A stretch of DNA of 32,181 nucleotides from contig JBHJOG010000007.1 in the NCBI GenBank assembly GCA_050329975.1, forward strand, positions 1-32,181. Direction: 5' to 3'. Both the position numbers and the translations under genes were made by a program. Source of the stretch: CALKHQ01 sp050329975. GTDB lineage: Bacteria; Pseudomonadota; Alphaproteobacteria; CALKHQ01. Under the pieces are notes generated by a model. The model did not search any database and had not been told where the DNA came from. It saw only the letters and a list, made by a program, of their open reading frames with translations. Below, piece after piece: positions 15,802 through 24,346 of the stretch; the first letter of the stretch is position 1, and the number at the start of each line of letters is the position of its first letter.

Positions 15802-16740
15802 CTAGTCGTGCCGCGGCCTGGCGCTGAGCTGGACCAGCAGGATCCCGATCGCCACCACCGCGACGCCGGCGATGTCGACCGGTCCGATCGGCTCGCCCAG
15901 CAGCAGCCAGGCGACCGCGACCCCGAAACCGGGGTTGAGGAAGTGATAGGCGCTGGCGCGCGGGGCGCCGATCCGGCGGATCAGCGCGAACCACAGCAGC
16001 GTCGCCAGCACGCCCGGGACGATCGCCTGATAGGCGAAGGCGAGGCCCAGGGACAGCGTCGGCGTGACCTCGGCGAAGCTCTCGAAGCTTAGCGCGAAGG
16101 GAGCCAGGCTGACGGCGCCGACCATCATCTGGATGCCGACGATCATCAGCAGCCCGCTGCCCAGGTTGGCATGGCGGACCACCAGGGTCGCGCCGGCCAA
16201 GGCCGACACGCCGACCAGGCACAGCACCAGGCCCATCACGTCGATACCGCCACCGAGCCGGTCGGCCATGATCGCGACCACGCCGCCGAAGCCGAGCAGC
16301 AGCCCGGCCAGGGCCGGCGCGCGCAGCCTGTCGGCGGAGACCAGAGGGCTCGCCGCCGCCACGATCAGCGGCATCGCGCTGGCGATGATCGCGGCCAGAC
16401 CGGCCGGCACCGTGGTCATCGCGACGAAGAACAGGCCGAGATAGAGGCTGTTCTGGCACAGGCCGAGCAGGGCCAGCATCGCCCATTGCCGGGGCAGGGA
16501 CGGCAGCCGCTGGCCGAGCGCCGCGCCGATCGCCATCGCGGCCAGGCCCGAGACGAGAAACCGCACCATAAGCAGCAGCAACGGCGGGGCGTCGGCCAGA
16601 GCCACCTTCGCGGTGCTGAAGGCGGAGCTCCACATCAGGGCGAACGCCACGCCCATCAGCACCCCCATGGGGTCGAAGCCGCCGGCACGCGCCGCCGGCG
16701 CGGAGGCCGCTCCGAGAGTCGGTCCCGGCTGGGTGGACAT
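15802..16740 (-). CDS. EamA-family (DMT superfamily) transporter
   Basis: A 312-residue inner-membrane protein with about ten hydrophobic segments in two EamA repeats, starting GVLMGVAFALMWSSAFSTAK and, in the second half, AFAYQAIVPGVLATLLWFAL followed by the conserved RASAYHFLNPGFGVAVAWLLLGE type ending. Family members export amino acids or other metabolites; the substrate is not predictable. ATG 16740 follows a weak GGAAAG site. The frame is open upstream but the residues there are not transporter-like. Confidence 0.87.
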   Translation of the reverse strand: MSTQPGPTLGAASAPAARAGGFDPMGVLMGVAFALMWSSAFSTAKVALADAPPLLLLMVRFLVSGLAAMAIGAALGQRLPSLPRQWAMLALLGLCQNSLYLGLFFVAMTTVPAGLAAIIASAMPLIVAAASPLVSADRLRAPALAGLLLGFGGVVAIMADRLGGGIDVMGLVLCLVGVSALAGATLVVRHANLGSGLLMIVGIQMMVGAVSLAPFALSFESFAEVTPTLSLGLAFAYQAIVPGVLATLLWFALIRRIGAPRASAYHFLNPGFGVAVAWLLLGEPIGPVDIAGVAVVAIGILLVQLSARPRHD

Positions 16741-16896
16741 GTCGCTTTCCAGTTGCTGGCAGCGCCGCGGTTCCGCGCGCCGGCAGACGCTTAGCGAGGC
16801 CGGCACGCCCTGGCAAGTGCGCGCGCCATTCCCTGCAGCATGGCCGGCCGAAACGGGATAAGAAGCCACCGGGCAAGGCATCGAGGATCGGCCGGC

Positions 16897-17637
16897 ATGA
16901 CCGACGACAGCATGGGCTTCTTCACCGGACTGGCCGCCGAGACCTGGGCGAAGGCGAAGAGCGCGGACGACACCGCGGACGAGGCGGCCTATGTGCTGAG
17001 CCGGCTGGCGGTCGGGCGGCCGGGGCGCCTGCTCGACGTGCCCTGCGGCAACGGCAGGCTGGCGCGCGCGGTGGCGGCGCCCCACGGGCACCGGCTGACC
17101 GGCGTCGACGGGTCGCCGGCGATGCTGGCCTCGGCGGCGGCCGATCGGCGGTGCACATGGCTGCAGGGGGACATGACCGACCTCGACGCCTGCCTTGCCG
17201 CAGTAGCGCCGTTCGACGGCGCATTCTGCTTCGGCAACGCCATCGGCTACCAGCCGCGCGACGGGACCGCGGCATTCCTGGCCGCGGTCGGCCGGCATCT
17301 CAAGCCCGGCGCGCGCTTCGTCATCGAGACCGAGATGACGGCCGAGTCCGTGCTGCCGAACTTCGCCGAACGGCTGTGGCAGCAGGTCGGCGACATCCTG
17401 ATGGTGGTGGAGCATCGCTACGACCCCGCCGACAGCCGGCTGGAGAGCGACTACCGCTTCCTCCGAGAAGGGCAGCTGGAGGAGCGGCGGCTTCGCCACC
17501 ACATCTTCACCTGCGGCGATCTGGTCGCGATGCTGGACATGGCGGGGATGGACGTGATCGCGCTGGAATCCGATCTCGACGGCACGTCGTTCACGCTCGG
17601 GGATCCGCGCCTGTTGCTCACCGCGGCGCGGCGCTAG
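16897..17637 (+). CDS. Class I SAM-dependent methyltransferase
   Basis: A 246-residue cytoplasmic methyltransferase. Motif I LLDVPCGNGRLARAVA lies near residue 40-55, followed by LTGVDGSPAMLASA, WLQGDMTDL and the post-core FDGAFCFGNAIGY, typical of small-molecule methyltransferases. Start ATG 16897 has GAGGA about ten bases upstream; the frame opens 19 codons earlier. It is divergent from the EamA gene across 156 bases. The substrate is unknown. Confidence 0.8.
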   Translation: MTDDSMGFFTGLAAETWAKAKSADDTADEAAYVLSRLAVGRPGRLLDVPCGNGRLARAVAAPHGHRLTGVDGSPAMLASAAADRRCTWLQGDMTDLDACLAAVAPFDGAFCFGNAIGYQPRDGTAAFLAAVGRHLKPGARFVIETEMTAESVLPNFAERLWQQVGDILMVVEHRYDPADSRLESDYRFLREGQLEERRLRHHIFTCGDLVAMLDMAGMDVIALESDLDGTSFTLGDPRLLLTAARR

Positions 17638-17704
17638 CCCGGAACCTCGCGATACCCGTCGGGTTGTCCTTGTTCAGGCGACAACGACCGAACCGGAGGA
17701 CCCG

Positions 17705-18205
17705 ATGACCATCCAGACGTTCCGCGATATGTATGACGCAGAGCTCTCCGAGGCCGTGAGCTTCGAGGCCATGCTGGCGCAATCGATCTCGGATCTGGCT
17801 GCGATGACCTCGACCGGCCGATTGCGCGAGGCGATGTCGGCCCATGCGTCGCAGCCGAAGGCGCAGAGCCGCTCGCTCGCCGGGATTCTCGAGAGCCGCG
17901 GCCGGAACCCGCGCGAGCATACCGACCAGGCGATGCGCGCGATGGTCGACGAGGCGCGCAAGATGGCGGAGATGGTCGCAGAGGGGCCGCTACGCGACGC
18001 GGCGATCATCGCCTCGGTGCAGCGCCTGAAGCACTACGAGGTGGCGGTCTATGGCACGCTCGCGACCTACGCGGACTGCCTGGGCCTGGAGGACGAGAAG
18101 CAGACGCTGGGGAGCATCCTGCAGTCGGAGAAGGACTTCGACGAAGAGCTGAGCGAGATTGCGCGCGAGGTGGTCAACAAGGACGCTGCCCGGGCGGCTG
18201 CCTGA
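17705..18205 (+). CDS. DUF892 ferritin-like protein (YciE/YciF family)
   Basis: A 166-residue all-helical protein. It opens with TFRDMYDAELSEAVSFEAML, matching the DUF892 pattern of a four-helix ferritin-like bundle, and continues with helices around AHASQPKAQSRSLAGIL and RLKHYEVAVYGTLATYA (E and H residues are candidate metal ligands). DUF892 proteins are stress-associated and poorly understood. GGAGG lies close upstream of ATG 17705. The stop is 11 bases from the convergent cyclase gene. Confidence 0.82.
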   Translation: MTIQTFRDMYDAELSEAVSFEAMLAQSISDLAAMTSTGRLREAMSAHASQPKAQSRSLAGILESRGRNPREHTDQAMRAMVDEARKMAEMVAEGPLRDAAIIASVQRLKHYEVAVYGTLATYADCLGLEDEKQTLGSILQSEKDFDEELSEIAREVVNKDAARAAA

Positions 18206-18216
18206 GCGGAGGCGCG

Positions 18217-20178
18217 TCAGGCGACCACTGCGATCGGTGGGGCCTCGGTCCGCAGGGCCCAGGCGGCGATCGGCTTCCTGCGCCCGCGCAGCCGGCGCGG
18301 CGGCATGCTGCGGAACCGCTCCAGCACGGCATCCGGCAGCAAGCCACGGGCTGCTTCGATCGTGTCGTTGGAAACGACAAGCGGCGTCGACAGCTCGCGC
18401 GTCAGTTCCTCCAGCCGAGCGGCGACATTGACCGTATCGCCGGTGGCGGTGAACTGGACCTGACGGTCGCCGCCGATCTCCGCCAGGGCGACCGTGCCGT
18501 AGTGAAGCCCGATCGAGATGGACAGCCGCCGCCCGCCGATGGTCCAGCCTGCCGGCTCCTGGCTCGCGACGTCGCTGACCAGGCGCAGGGCGCACAGCAG
18601 CCCGTCCGAGGCGCACCGCTCGGTCGTGTCGCTGCTGATTCCGAACAGCGCCATGGCACCGTCGCCGATGAACTTGTCGACGATCCCGCCATGGGCGTCG
18701 GTGGCCGCCTCGACCAGGCGGTAGAAGCGCGACAGCAGCGGCAGGGTCTGGACCGCCGGCAGGTCCTCGGTGGCCTGGGTGAAGCCGACGAGGTCGATGA
18801 ACATCACTGCCGCTTCGCATTCGTGGAACCCGGTCAGTGCGCTGTCGCGCTGCGCCAGCCTGTCGGCGAGGGCTGGGGCGACGAAACGGGACAGCGCGCT
18901 GCTGCGGGCCTGGGCTTCCACCCGTGCGCGCCGGTCGATCACCAGGCGGCGGCCCATCACCCAAACCCCTGTCAGCGGGATCGCCGCCAGCGCCGGGGCG
19001 GCGTCCAGCCACAGGTCGAACCAGGCGAAGGCGGCATAGAGCGTCGCACCCCACAGCCCCAGTACGCCGATGATCCCGACCAACAGCAGGTTCGGCAGCC
19101 GGATCGCGCCGAGCAATGCGGCCGCGGTCGTGAACACGGCCAGCAGGACGATCGACAACCCGAAGGTCGCGGGGTTGTGGATCAGCGTGTTTCCGTGCAG
19201 CACGTTCTGCGTCATCGTCGCGATCAGCTCGACGCCCGGCATCTGGCGGTCGAAGGTGGTGATGTAGCTGTCGCCGACCCCAGTGGCCGTGGCGCCGATG
19301 AGGACGATCCGGTTCCGCGCCACATGTGCCGGCACCCGTCCGGTCAGGAAGTCGACCACCGAGACCGTCGGGAACGTGCCGGCCGGCCCGTAGGCATTCA
19401 GCGCCAGCAGGCCGGCCTGGTCGGTGGGGATGCTCCTGCTGCCGAGCCAGAGGCCTTCGCCCTCGACCCACAGCAGGTCGGCCCGGTCGACATTGCGGTA
19501 GAGGCGCGCCAGCTCGACGGCCATCGCCGGGTAGCGCCGATCGGCATAGCCGACCACCGGCGACCAGCGCCGGACCGCCCCGTCGGCCTCCAGCGGCACC
19601 GAGACATGGCCGACGGTGGCGACGGCGCTCAGTTCGGGAAAGGGCACCAGCAGGTCGATTCCGTCGGCGGTGGCGGGCTCGGCTGCGGTGGCAGGAGACT
19701 GCACGTAGGTCAGGTAGGCGGAGCTCCTGATCGAGTCGTCCGAGCTCGCGGGGGCGCCGCGCTGGGCGGGGGTCACGGCGAAGGGCAGCACCAGCCGGTC
19801 GGCCTCGGCGCTCGCCGCTACCAGCGCCTGGTCGCCGGCGGCGAGCTCACCGTCCTGATAGCGGCCCTCGAGCAACAGCAGGTCCAGGCCGATGGCGGCC
19901 GCGCCCACCGTGTCCAGGGTGGTCACAAGGTCCGCCAGCATCGCGCGTTCCAGCGGCCATCCCCCGAAATGCGCGACCGAGCGGTCGTCGATGGCGAGGA
20001 TCAGCGTTTCGCTGCGGGGCGCGCGGACGCCGCGAACCTGGAACAGCGCATCGAGCACCTGGCCTTCGAGCGACTGCACCCAACGCGCATCGCGCCAGGC
20101 CAGGCTCCCGGCGGCGACGACCAGAAAGATCGCGGCCGGCACTGCGATCAGGCGCAGGCCGGCAATGAGGGTTCCCAT
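18217..20178 (-). CDS. CHASE2-domain class III adenylate cyclase
   Basis: A 653-residue membrane signalling enzyme. One N-terminal membrane segment (about 9-27) leads into a periplasmic CHASE2 sensor domain (about 35-330; ILAIDDRSVAHFGGWPLERAMLA is typical). Three further hydrophobic segments lie at about 340-360, 363-387 and 393-410. The catalytic domain (about 450-640) has both metal-binding aspartates, D462 (FIDLVGFT) and D506 (KFIGDGAMALFG), the purine-specifying pair K502 and T577, and transition-state residues N584 and R588 (GDTVNVAARL), so it should be active and make cAMP. It starts 12 bases after the FecR-domain gene, an arrangement seen elsewhere for CHASE2 cyclases. Confidence 0.9.
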   Translation of the reverse strand: MGTLIAGLRLIAVPAAIFLVVAAGSLAWRDARWVQSLEGQVLDALFQVRGVRAPRSETLILAIDDRSVAHFGGWPLERAMLADLVTTLDTVGAAAIGLDLLLLEGRYQDGELAAGDQALVAASAEADRLVLPFAVTPAQRGAPASSDDSIRSSAYLTYVQSPATAAEPATADGIDLLVPFPELSAVATVGHVSVPLEADGAVRRWSPVVGYADRRYPAMAVELARLYRNVDRADLLWVEGEGLWLGSRSIPTDQAGLLALNAYGPAGTFPTVSVVDFLTGRVPAHVARNRIVLIGATATGVGDSYITTFDRQMPGVELIATMTQNVLHGNTLIHNPATFGLSIVLLAVFTTAAALLGAIRLPNLLLVGIIGVLGLWGATLYAAFAWFDLWLDAAPALAAIPLTGVWVMGRRLVIDRRARVEAQARSSALSRFVAPALADRLAQRDSALTGFHECEAAVMFIDLVGFTQATEDLPAVQTLPLLSRFYRLVEAATDAHGGIVDKFIGDGAMALFGISSDTTERCASDGLLCALRLVSDVASQEPAGWTIGGRRLSISIGLHYGTVALAEIGGDRQVQFTATGDTVNVAARLEELTRELSTPLVVSNDTIEAARGLLPDAVLERFRSMPPRRLRGRRKPIAAWALRTEAPPIAVVA

Positions 20179-20190
20179 AGCATCAGGCCT

Positions 20191-20838
20191 CTACCGGATT
20201 CCGCCGAACGCGGTGCGGTCGCGCGCGGCTTCGGCGCGCGCAGCACCCCAGACCGCGGGCTCGGTCGGCGCCTGGCCGCGGGCGACGTCGGTCCCTTCGC
20301 CTGGCTCGAGGATGACGGTCCCCTCGGCAGTCAGCGCGGTGACCGCAACCGTGCCCTCCAGCGCGAGGACCGCGGTGCTGTCGTCGGCATATTCGATGAT
20401 CCACTCGGTCGACCGGGCGGCGACCACCGCGGTCGGCGTGCGGGTCTGCACGCTCGACGCCCCGTCCGGCTGGTGAACGCCGATGCGCAGGATGCCGCGC
20501 AGCAGCTCGATCACCCTGTCGCCCGACAGGGCGCCGGCATCGACCAGGAACAGCAGCGCCACCTGGGTGTCGGCGCCGATCACGATCCGGCTGCCGTCAT
20601 CCAGCACCAGCAGAGCCCTGGACTCCTGGCCGGTCTCGAGCCGGTCGTCCACCTCGACGACCGATCCCTCGCCGGCCGGAATCGCCTCGCCGGCGCGCAG
20701 GATCAGAACCGTTCCCTCGATGGCCGCCACGTACCCGACCGGTTGCGCTAGGGCGACGGTCGTGCCGCCGGACAGCATGAATCCTGCGATGATACCGCCG
20801 AGGACCGCAACGAGGAGGCGACGTGCGTGGAGAGCCAT
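20191..20838 (-). CDS. Exported FecR-domain protein
   Basis: A 215-residue protein with a signal peptide (about 1-31, ending TVALA|QP) and a periplasmic FecR domain (about 45-165: VDDRLETGQESRALLVLDDGSRIVIG and the repeat-type TPTAVVAARSTEWIIEY). It lacks the cytoplasmic anti-sigma helix region of true FecR regulators and no sigma factor gene is nearby. It forms a two-gene unit with the CHASE2 cyclase, so it probably feeds a periplasmic signal to the CHASE2 sensor; that link is inference. Confidence 0.8.
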   Translation of the reverse strand: MALHARRLLVAVLGGIIAGFMLSGGTTVALAQPVGYVAAIEGTVLILRAGEAIPAGEGSVVEVDDRLETGQESRALLVLDDGSRIVIGADTQVALLFLVDAGALSGDRVIELLRGILRIGVHQPDGASSVQTRTPTAVVAARSTEWIIEYADDSTAVLALEGTVAVTALTAEGTVILEPGEGTDVARGQAPTEPAVWGAARAEAARDRTAFGGIR

Positions 20839-21048
20839 GGTCGAACTCGCGGGCTAGGGGGACCAGCTGTCAGCCGGAGGCGCGCCGATGCGCCCTGCGG
20901 TCGGGACCTGGCATTCCTATAGCCGAGCTTTTGCTTCGGCGCACCTGCAAGCTAGCAGGAACCGCGCGTGCGTCCTGTGCGGTAGGTCACATTCCGCCGA
21001 CGCAGCGGATGCGGGAGGAGAGGGGCGGCGCGCCGCGCGGCCTGCGGA

Positions 21049-21648
21049 TCAGCCGAGACGGGCGCGCAGAGCGTCCACCAGCCCGCCGACGGTGCCGCCG
21101 TTCTGGCGCAGCACCGAGGCATATTCCTCGCGCAGGGTCTGGGCGATGCTGACGCCTTCCACCGCGACGTCGATCACGACGAAGTTGGAAGCCGAGCTGC
21201 GCAGCCGCCAGTCGACACGTGCGGTCTGGCCGTCGGTTCCGCGCACCGAGGTGGTGACGATGGCGCCGTTCTCGCCGTCGGGGATCGCGCGGTCGACCGA
21301 GAACCCGTCGCTCGACAGCTCGTTGAAGCGCCCGACATAGGTGGCGACCATCGTGTCCTCGAACACGGCATAGAAGTTGTTCAGCTCTTCCTCGCTGGCC
21401 TGCCTGCGATACTGGCCGAGCACGAAATTACCGATCCGCTCGACGTCGAAGTTCTGTGACAGCAGCGCCTTGAACTCGGATTCGCGCTGCTGCATCGACA
21501 GGTTCGGGCCGGTCAGCGCCTGGATCGCGTTCTGGCCGAGGTCGGCGACGAACTGCCGCGCGCCCTCGACGTCCGCCTGGGCGGTCGCGGGCTGCTGGAT
21601 CCCCAGGACGGCGGCGATCAGGATCATCGTGCGCACGATCTGCTTCAT
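21049..21648 (-). CDS. mlaC: MlaC, periplasmic phospholipid-binding protein
   Basis: A 199-residue exported protein (signal peptide about 1-23, ending ATAQA|DVE). The body matches MlaC/Ttg2D: FKALLSQNFDVERIGNFVLGQYRRQASEEELNNFYAVFEDTMVATYVGRF and the late DWRLRSSASNFVVIDVAVEGVSIAQTLREEY are the characteristic blocks of the family. MlaC carries phospholipids between outer-membrane MlaA and the inner-membrane MlaFEDB complex. GAGGT six bases upstream supports ATG 21648. It lies 67 bases downstream of mlaA on the same strand; mlaFEDB is not in the window. Confidence 0.9.
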   Translation of the reverse strand: MKQIVRTMILIAAVLGIQQPATAQADVEGARQFVADLGQNAIQALTGPNLSMQQRESEFKALLSQNFDVERIGNFVLGQYRRQASEEELNNFYAVFEDTMVATYVGRFNELSSDGFSVDRAIPDGENGAIVTTSVRGTDGQTARVDWRLRSSASNFVVIDVAVEGVSIAQTLREEYASVLRQNGGTVGGLVDALRARLG

Positions 21649-21715
21649 GCTGGTACCTCGCACTCCATGGCGTCGGTCGTCCGCATCCGCCCGATACGGG
21701 GCGTGACGCAGACGG

Positions 21716-22630
21716 TCATTGGCTGTCGCCGTCGACGCTGGCCGCATCTTCTTCATCGAAGGGCTCGTCGCCGAACGGGTTGTCGCTGTCGTCGCCGGCC
21801 GCCTCGTCGACTTCGTCGAAGGGCTCGGCGCCGAAGGGGGTGTCGCCGGATGCCCGGTTCTCGATCTGCGCATTGCGTTGCTGGGTATAGGCCGACCGAA
21901 GGCGCGCGTAGAAGTCCAGCGAATCCGCCTCCAGCGCATCCACCGCGCTGATCGTCCTGACCCGCGTGTCGACGATGGTCAGGCCCGAACGGATCAGGTT
22001 GGCTCCATCGTTGTTGGTCGTCACCGCCCAGATATTGAACGGGTCGGTGAAGAAATCAACGATGAGCCCGACCGTATCGCGCGCGTTGCTCGGCCCGATG
22101 ATCGGCAGCACAAGGTAGAATCCCTCGTCGACGCCCCAGCTGCCGAGGGTCTGGCCGAAGTCTTCGCGCTCCCCCGGCTGGTCGTCGATGTCCACAATGA
22201 CGATGGTTCCGCCCAGGCCGAGCACCGAATTGGCCATGAAGCGGCCGACCGTGTGGCCGGCCTCGTTGACCTGGCCCTGCAGCAGCTGATTGAGCAGCGT
22301 CACCGGCTCGGTCAGGTTGGTGAGGAAGTTGTGGACCGCGTCCTGGACCGGATAGGGCACCAGATCCCGGTAGGCAACGGCGACCGGCCGCAGCACGACG
22401 GTGTCCACACCCTGGTTGATCGCCAGCATGTACCGGTTGAACGGCTCCAGCGGGTCGTTGACGGTGCTGCCCTGGCTGGTCTGTTCGTTCGCACAGGCGG
22501 CCAGGCCGAAGACCATCGCGCTGATGCCCAGGGTGCGCAAGGCTGTCCGGCCCGGCGCACACGACGCCACGGTGCCGCGCGCCGCCAGCGTATCGATCGC
22601 TGCACCGGCCAGTCTCAACGCTCGCTTCAT
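21716..22630 (-). CDS. mlaA: MlaA (VacJ) outer-membrane lipoprotein
   Basis: A protein of about 304 residues. A lipobox LAAC (C46 from this start) and the core NDPLEPFNRYMLAINQGVD, NEAGHTVGRFMANSVLGLGG and WGVDEGFYLVLPIIGPSNARD identify MlaA, the outer-membrane component that removes misplaced phospholipids. The 45-residue signal is unusually long, so a later non-ATG start (for example GTG at codon 21) is possible. The C-terminus has an acidic tail with two copies of PFG.EPFDE, absent from classical MlaA. It leads mlaC by 67 bases. Confidence 0.9.
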   Translation of the reverse strand: MKRALRLAGAAIDTLAARGTVASCAPGRTALRTLGISAMVFGLAACANEQTSQGSTVNDPLEPFNRYMLAINQGVDTVVLRPVAVAYRDLVPYPVQDAVHNFLTNLTEPVTLLNQLLQGQVNEAGHTVGRFMANSVLGLGGTIVIVDIDDQPGEREDFGQTLGSWGVDEGFYLVLPIIGPSNARDTVGLIVDFFTDPFNIWAVTTNNDGANLIRSGLTIVDTRVRTISAVDALEADSLDFYARLRSAYTQQRNAQIENRASGDTPFGAEPFDEVDEAAGDDSDNPFGDEPFDEEDAASVDGDSQ

Positions 22631-22718
22631 GCCCACCCCGTTCACCACAACAATGACGGCGGGGCGATGTTCCCCGCTCGGTCACCGCGGCCACGCCGTC
22701 CGCTCCGCACCTGGTGCC

Positions 22719-22737
22719 TGTTGCAGTGCTGCAACGG
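22719..22737. promoter_or_regulatory. Operator-like dyad, copy 1
   Basis: TGTTGCAGTGCTGCAACGG. Arms GTTGC and GCAAC flank a 6-base centre; the longer GTTGCAG/CTGCAAC pairing is perfect around TG. It lies about 90 bases upstream of the mlaA start. Confidence 0.4.
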
Positions 22738-22951
22738 CGTCGGTTCGAGCCCAGGTCACCACCGGACGCCGCTGCCCGCTCAGCTCAAGCGTCCGTGCCC
22801 GCCACCCGATAATAGCGCCGCAGGCTCTCCTGACATATAGTTAATGCGCAGGATAGCCACGCGGCCCTCGGTATTGGAAGGCTTGGCTACCACAACGGGG
22901 GCCGGTTCGCCAGATCGGCGGCGGCGCTGCGTTCTTTCTGCCACAGAGTCC

Positions 22952-22970
22952 TGTTGCACGACAGCAACGG
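22952..22970. promoter_or_regulatory. Operator-like dyad, copy 2
   Basis: TGTTGCACGACAGCAACGG. It is identical to copy 1 in all seven bases on each side of a different 5-base centre, and starts 233 bases after it, about 185 bases upstream of the GGDEF gene. Confidence 0.4.
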
Positions 22971-23154
22971 TCGGAGGTCCGGGGCCCGCACGGTTCCAAC
23001 CCTGGCCTGAACCCGGTGGCATGGCGAATTAACATCTCGTTCAACTTGTCCCAATAGCATGATGAGGACGGATAATTCTTGTGGACCAGCGGTCTCGGGC
23101 AAATCGCCCGCGCCACATCTGGGCCGCTGCCGAGCAAAAGAGGCCGGTGCATCT

Positions 23155-24213
23155 ATGGTGAAGCTTGCCAAAGGCTATGACGAACTTGTGGCGATCGCTG
23201 CATCGGCCTTCGACCGGCTTCGCCAGTACGAAATCCAGCCGACGCCGCGCAACTACGAGGTCTGGTTCGCCTATTTCACCGGGCTTCGGCCGGACCTGGC
23301 CGCGGTGATCGACGACCTGATCGACCAGCGCAACACGCTGACCGACAAGGACCTCGAAGACCTGCACACACGCTTCCTGCAGGACTCGACCAGTGAGCAC
23401 GAGATTCGGGAGACGACCGCCAAGATCGAGGAGACGGTCGGTCAGGTGCTGACCCTGGTCGGGTCCGCCGGAGCCGACACCCGGAGCTTCGGCGAGGCGC
23501 TGACCGGTGCATCGGGCCGTCTCGACGGCGCGCTCGATGTCGAAACCCTGCGCGGCGTCACCGCCGAACTGATCGCCAACACCCGCCAGATGCTGCAGCG
23601 AAGCCGGGTGCTGGAGGCGCAGCTGTCGCGCTCGAACCAGCACATCCTGGAACTGCGCAACCACCTGGTCTCGGTCCGCGAAGAGGTGATGACCGACGCG
23701 CTGACCGGCATCGCCAACCGGCGATTCTTCGATTCGGTCGTGCGCGAGCTCGCCGCTCTCTCCTCGTCCTCCGAGCGCCCGCTGTCGATGTGTATGGTCG
23801 ACATCGATCTCTTCAAGCAGTTCAACGACCGCTACGGGCACCAGATCGGCGACCAGGTGCTGAAGCTGGTGGCCAAGGTGCTGCGCGACAGCCTGAAGGG
23901 CCGGGACGTGGCGGCGCGCTACGGCGGCGAAGAGTTCGTCATCCTGCTGCCGGAGACCCGGCTGCGTGACGCGACCCTGATCGCCGACCAGATCCGCGAA
24001 CTGGTTGCCAGCAAGAACCTGATCAAGCGCACCACCGGCGAGACCATAGGCTCGGTGAACCTGTCGATCGGGGTCAGCCAGTACCGCCGGCACGAATCGG
24101 TGCAGGCGTTCATGGCGCGCGCCGACGCGGCGCTCTACCTGGCGAAGAACTCGGGCCGCAACCGGGTCTGCAGCGAGTCGATGCTGGCCCACGACCTGCG
24201 CAAGGCCGGCTGA
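23155..24213 (+). CDS. Diguanylate cyclase (GGDEF)
   Basis: A 352-residue cytoplasmic protein. Residues 1-175 are a helical sensory/dimerisation region (PTPRNYEVWFAYFTG near 29-43 is typical of GGDEF proteins in alphaproteobacteria; a likely coiled coil is at about 140-178). The GGDEF domain covers about 178-345 with the DALTGIANRRFFD opening, metal residues in MVDIDLFK (D216) and the active-site GGEEF (257-261), so it should make c-di-GMP. The inhibitory site reads K248-G-R-D251, with lysine in place of the usual arginine. ATG 23155 is preceded by GAGG at a long spacing of about 11 bases. Confidence 0.88.
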   Translation: MVKLAKGYDELVAIAASAFDRLRQYEIQPTPRNYEVWFAYFTGLRPDLAAVIDDLIDQRNTLTDKDLEDLHTRFLQDSTSEHEIRETTAKIEETVGQVLTLVGSAGADTRSFGEALTGASGRLDGALDVETLRGVTAELIANTRQMLQRSRVLEAQLSRSNQHILELRNHLVSVREEVMTDALTGIANRRFFDSVVRELAALSSSSERPLSMCMVDIDLFKQFNDRYGHQIGDQVLKLVAKVLRDSLKGRDVAARYGGEEFVILLPETRLRDATLIADQIRELVASKNLIKRTTGETIGSVNLSIGVSQYRRHESVQAFMARADAALYLAKNSGRNRVCSESMLAHDLRKAG

Positions 24214-24346
24214 CAGAGCCGCCCGTCTCCACATCCGCGCGACATTCCTGACCGCCTGACGCCATAATTTCGACATGCCCGACCGGTTGTGTTGACCCGC
24301 CGGACAGTTCGCCGCGACATGGGCGACGGAGGGTGCGATCGAGGCG

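Larger units (their letters stand above)
22631..23154. promoter_or_regulatory. 524-bp divergent intergenic region, mlaA / diguanylate cyclase
   Basis: No supported gene. Reading frames on the minus strand here have non-protein-like composition. The region must hold the promoters of mlaA and of the GGDEF gene. It contains two near-identical palindromic sites (annotated separately) and an A/T-richer patch at about 22830-22860 and 23040-23080. Confidence 0.5.

Noticed and set aside
18502..20751. 749-codon plus-strand frame opposite the cyclase and FecR genes
   Set aside because: Crosses the boundary of two real genes and has antisense-type composition.
22780..23171. Short minus-strand frames in the mlaA/GGDEF intergenic region
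   Set aside because: No ribosome site, Cys/Arg/Pro-rich composition, and they overlap the twin dyads; not supported as genes.
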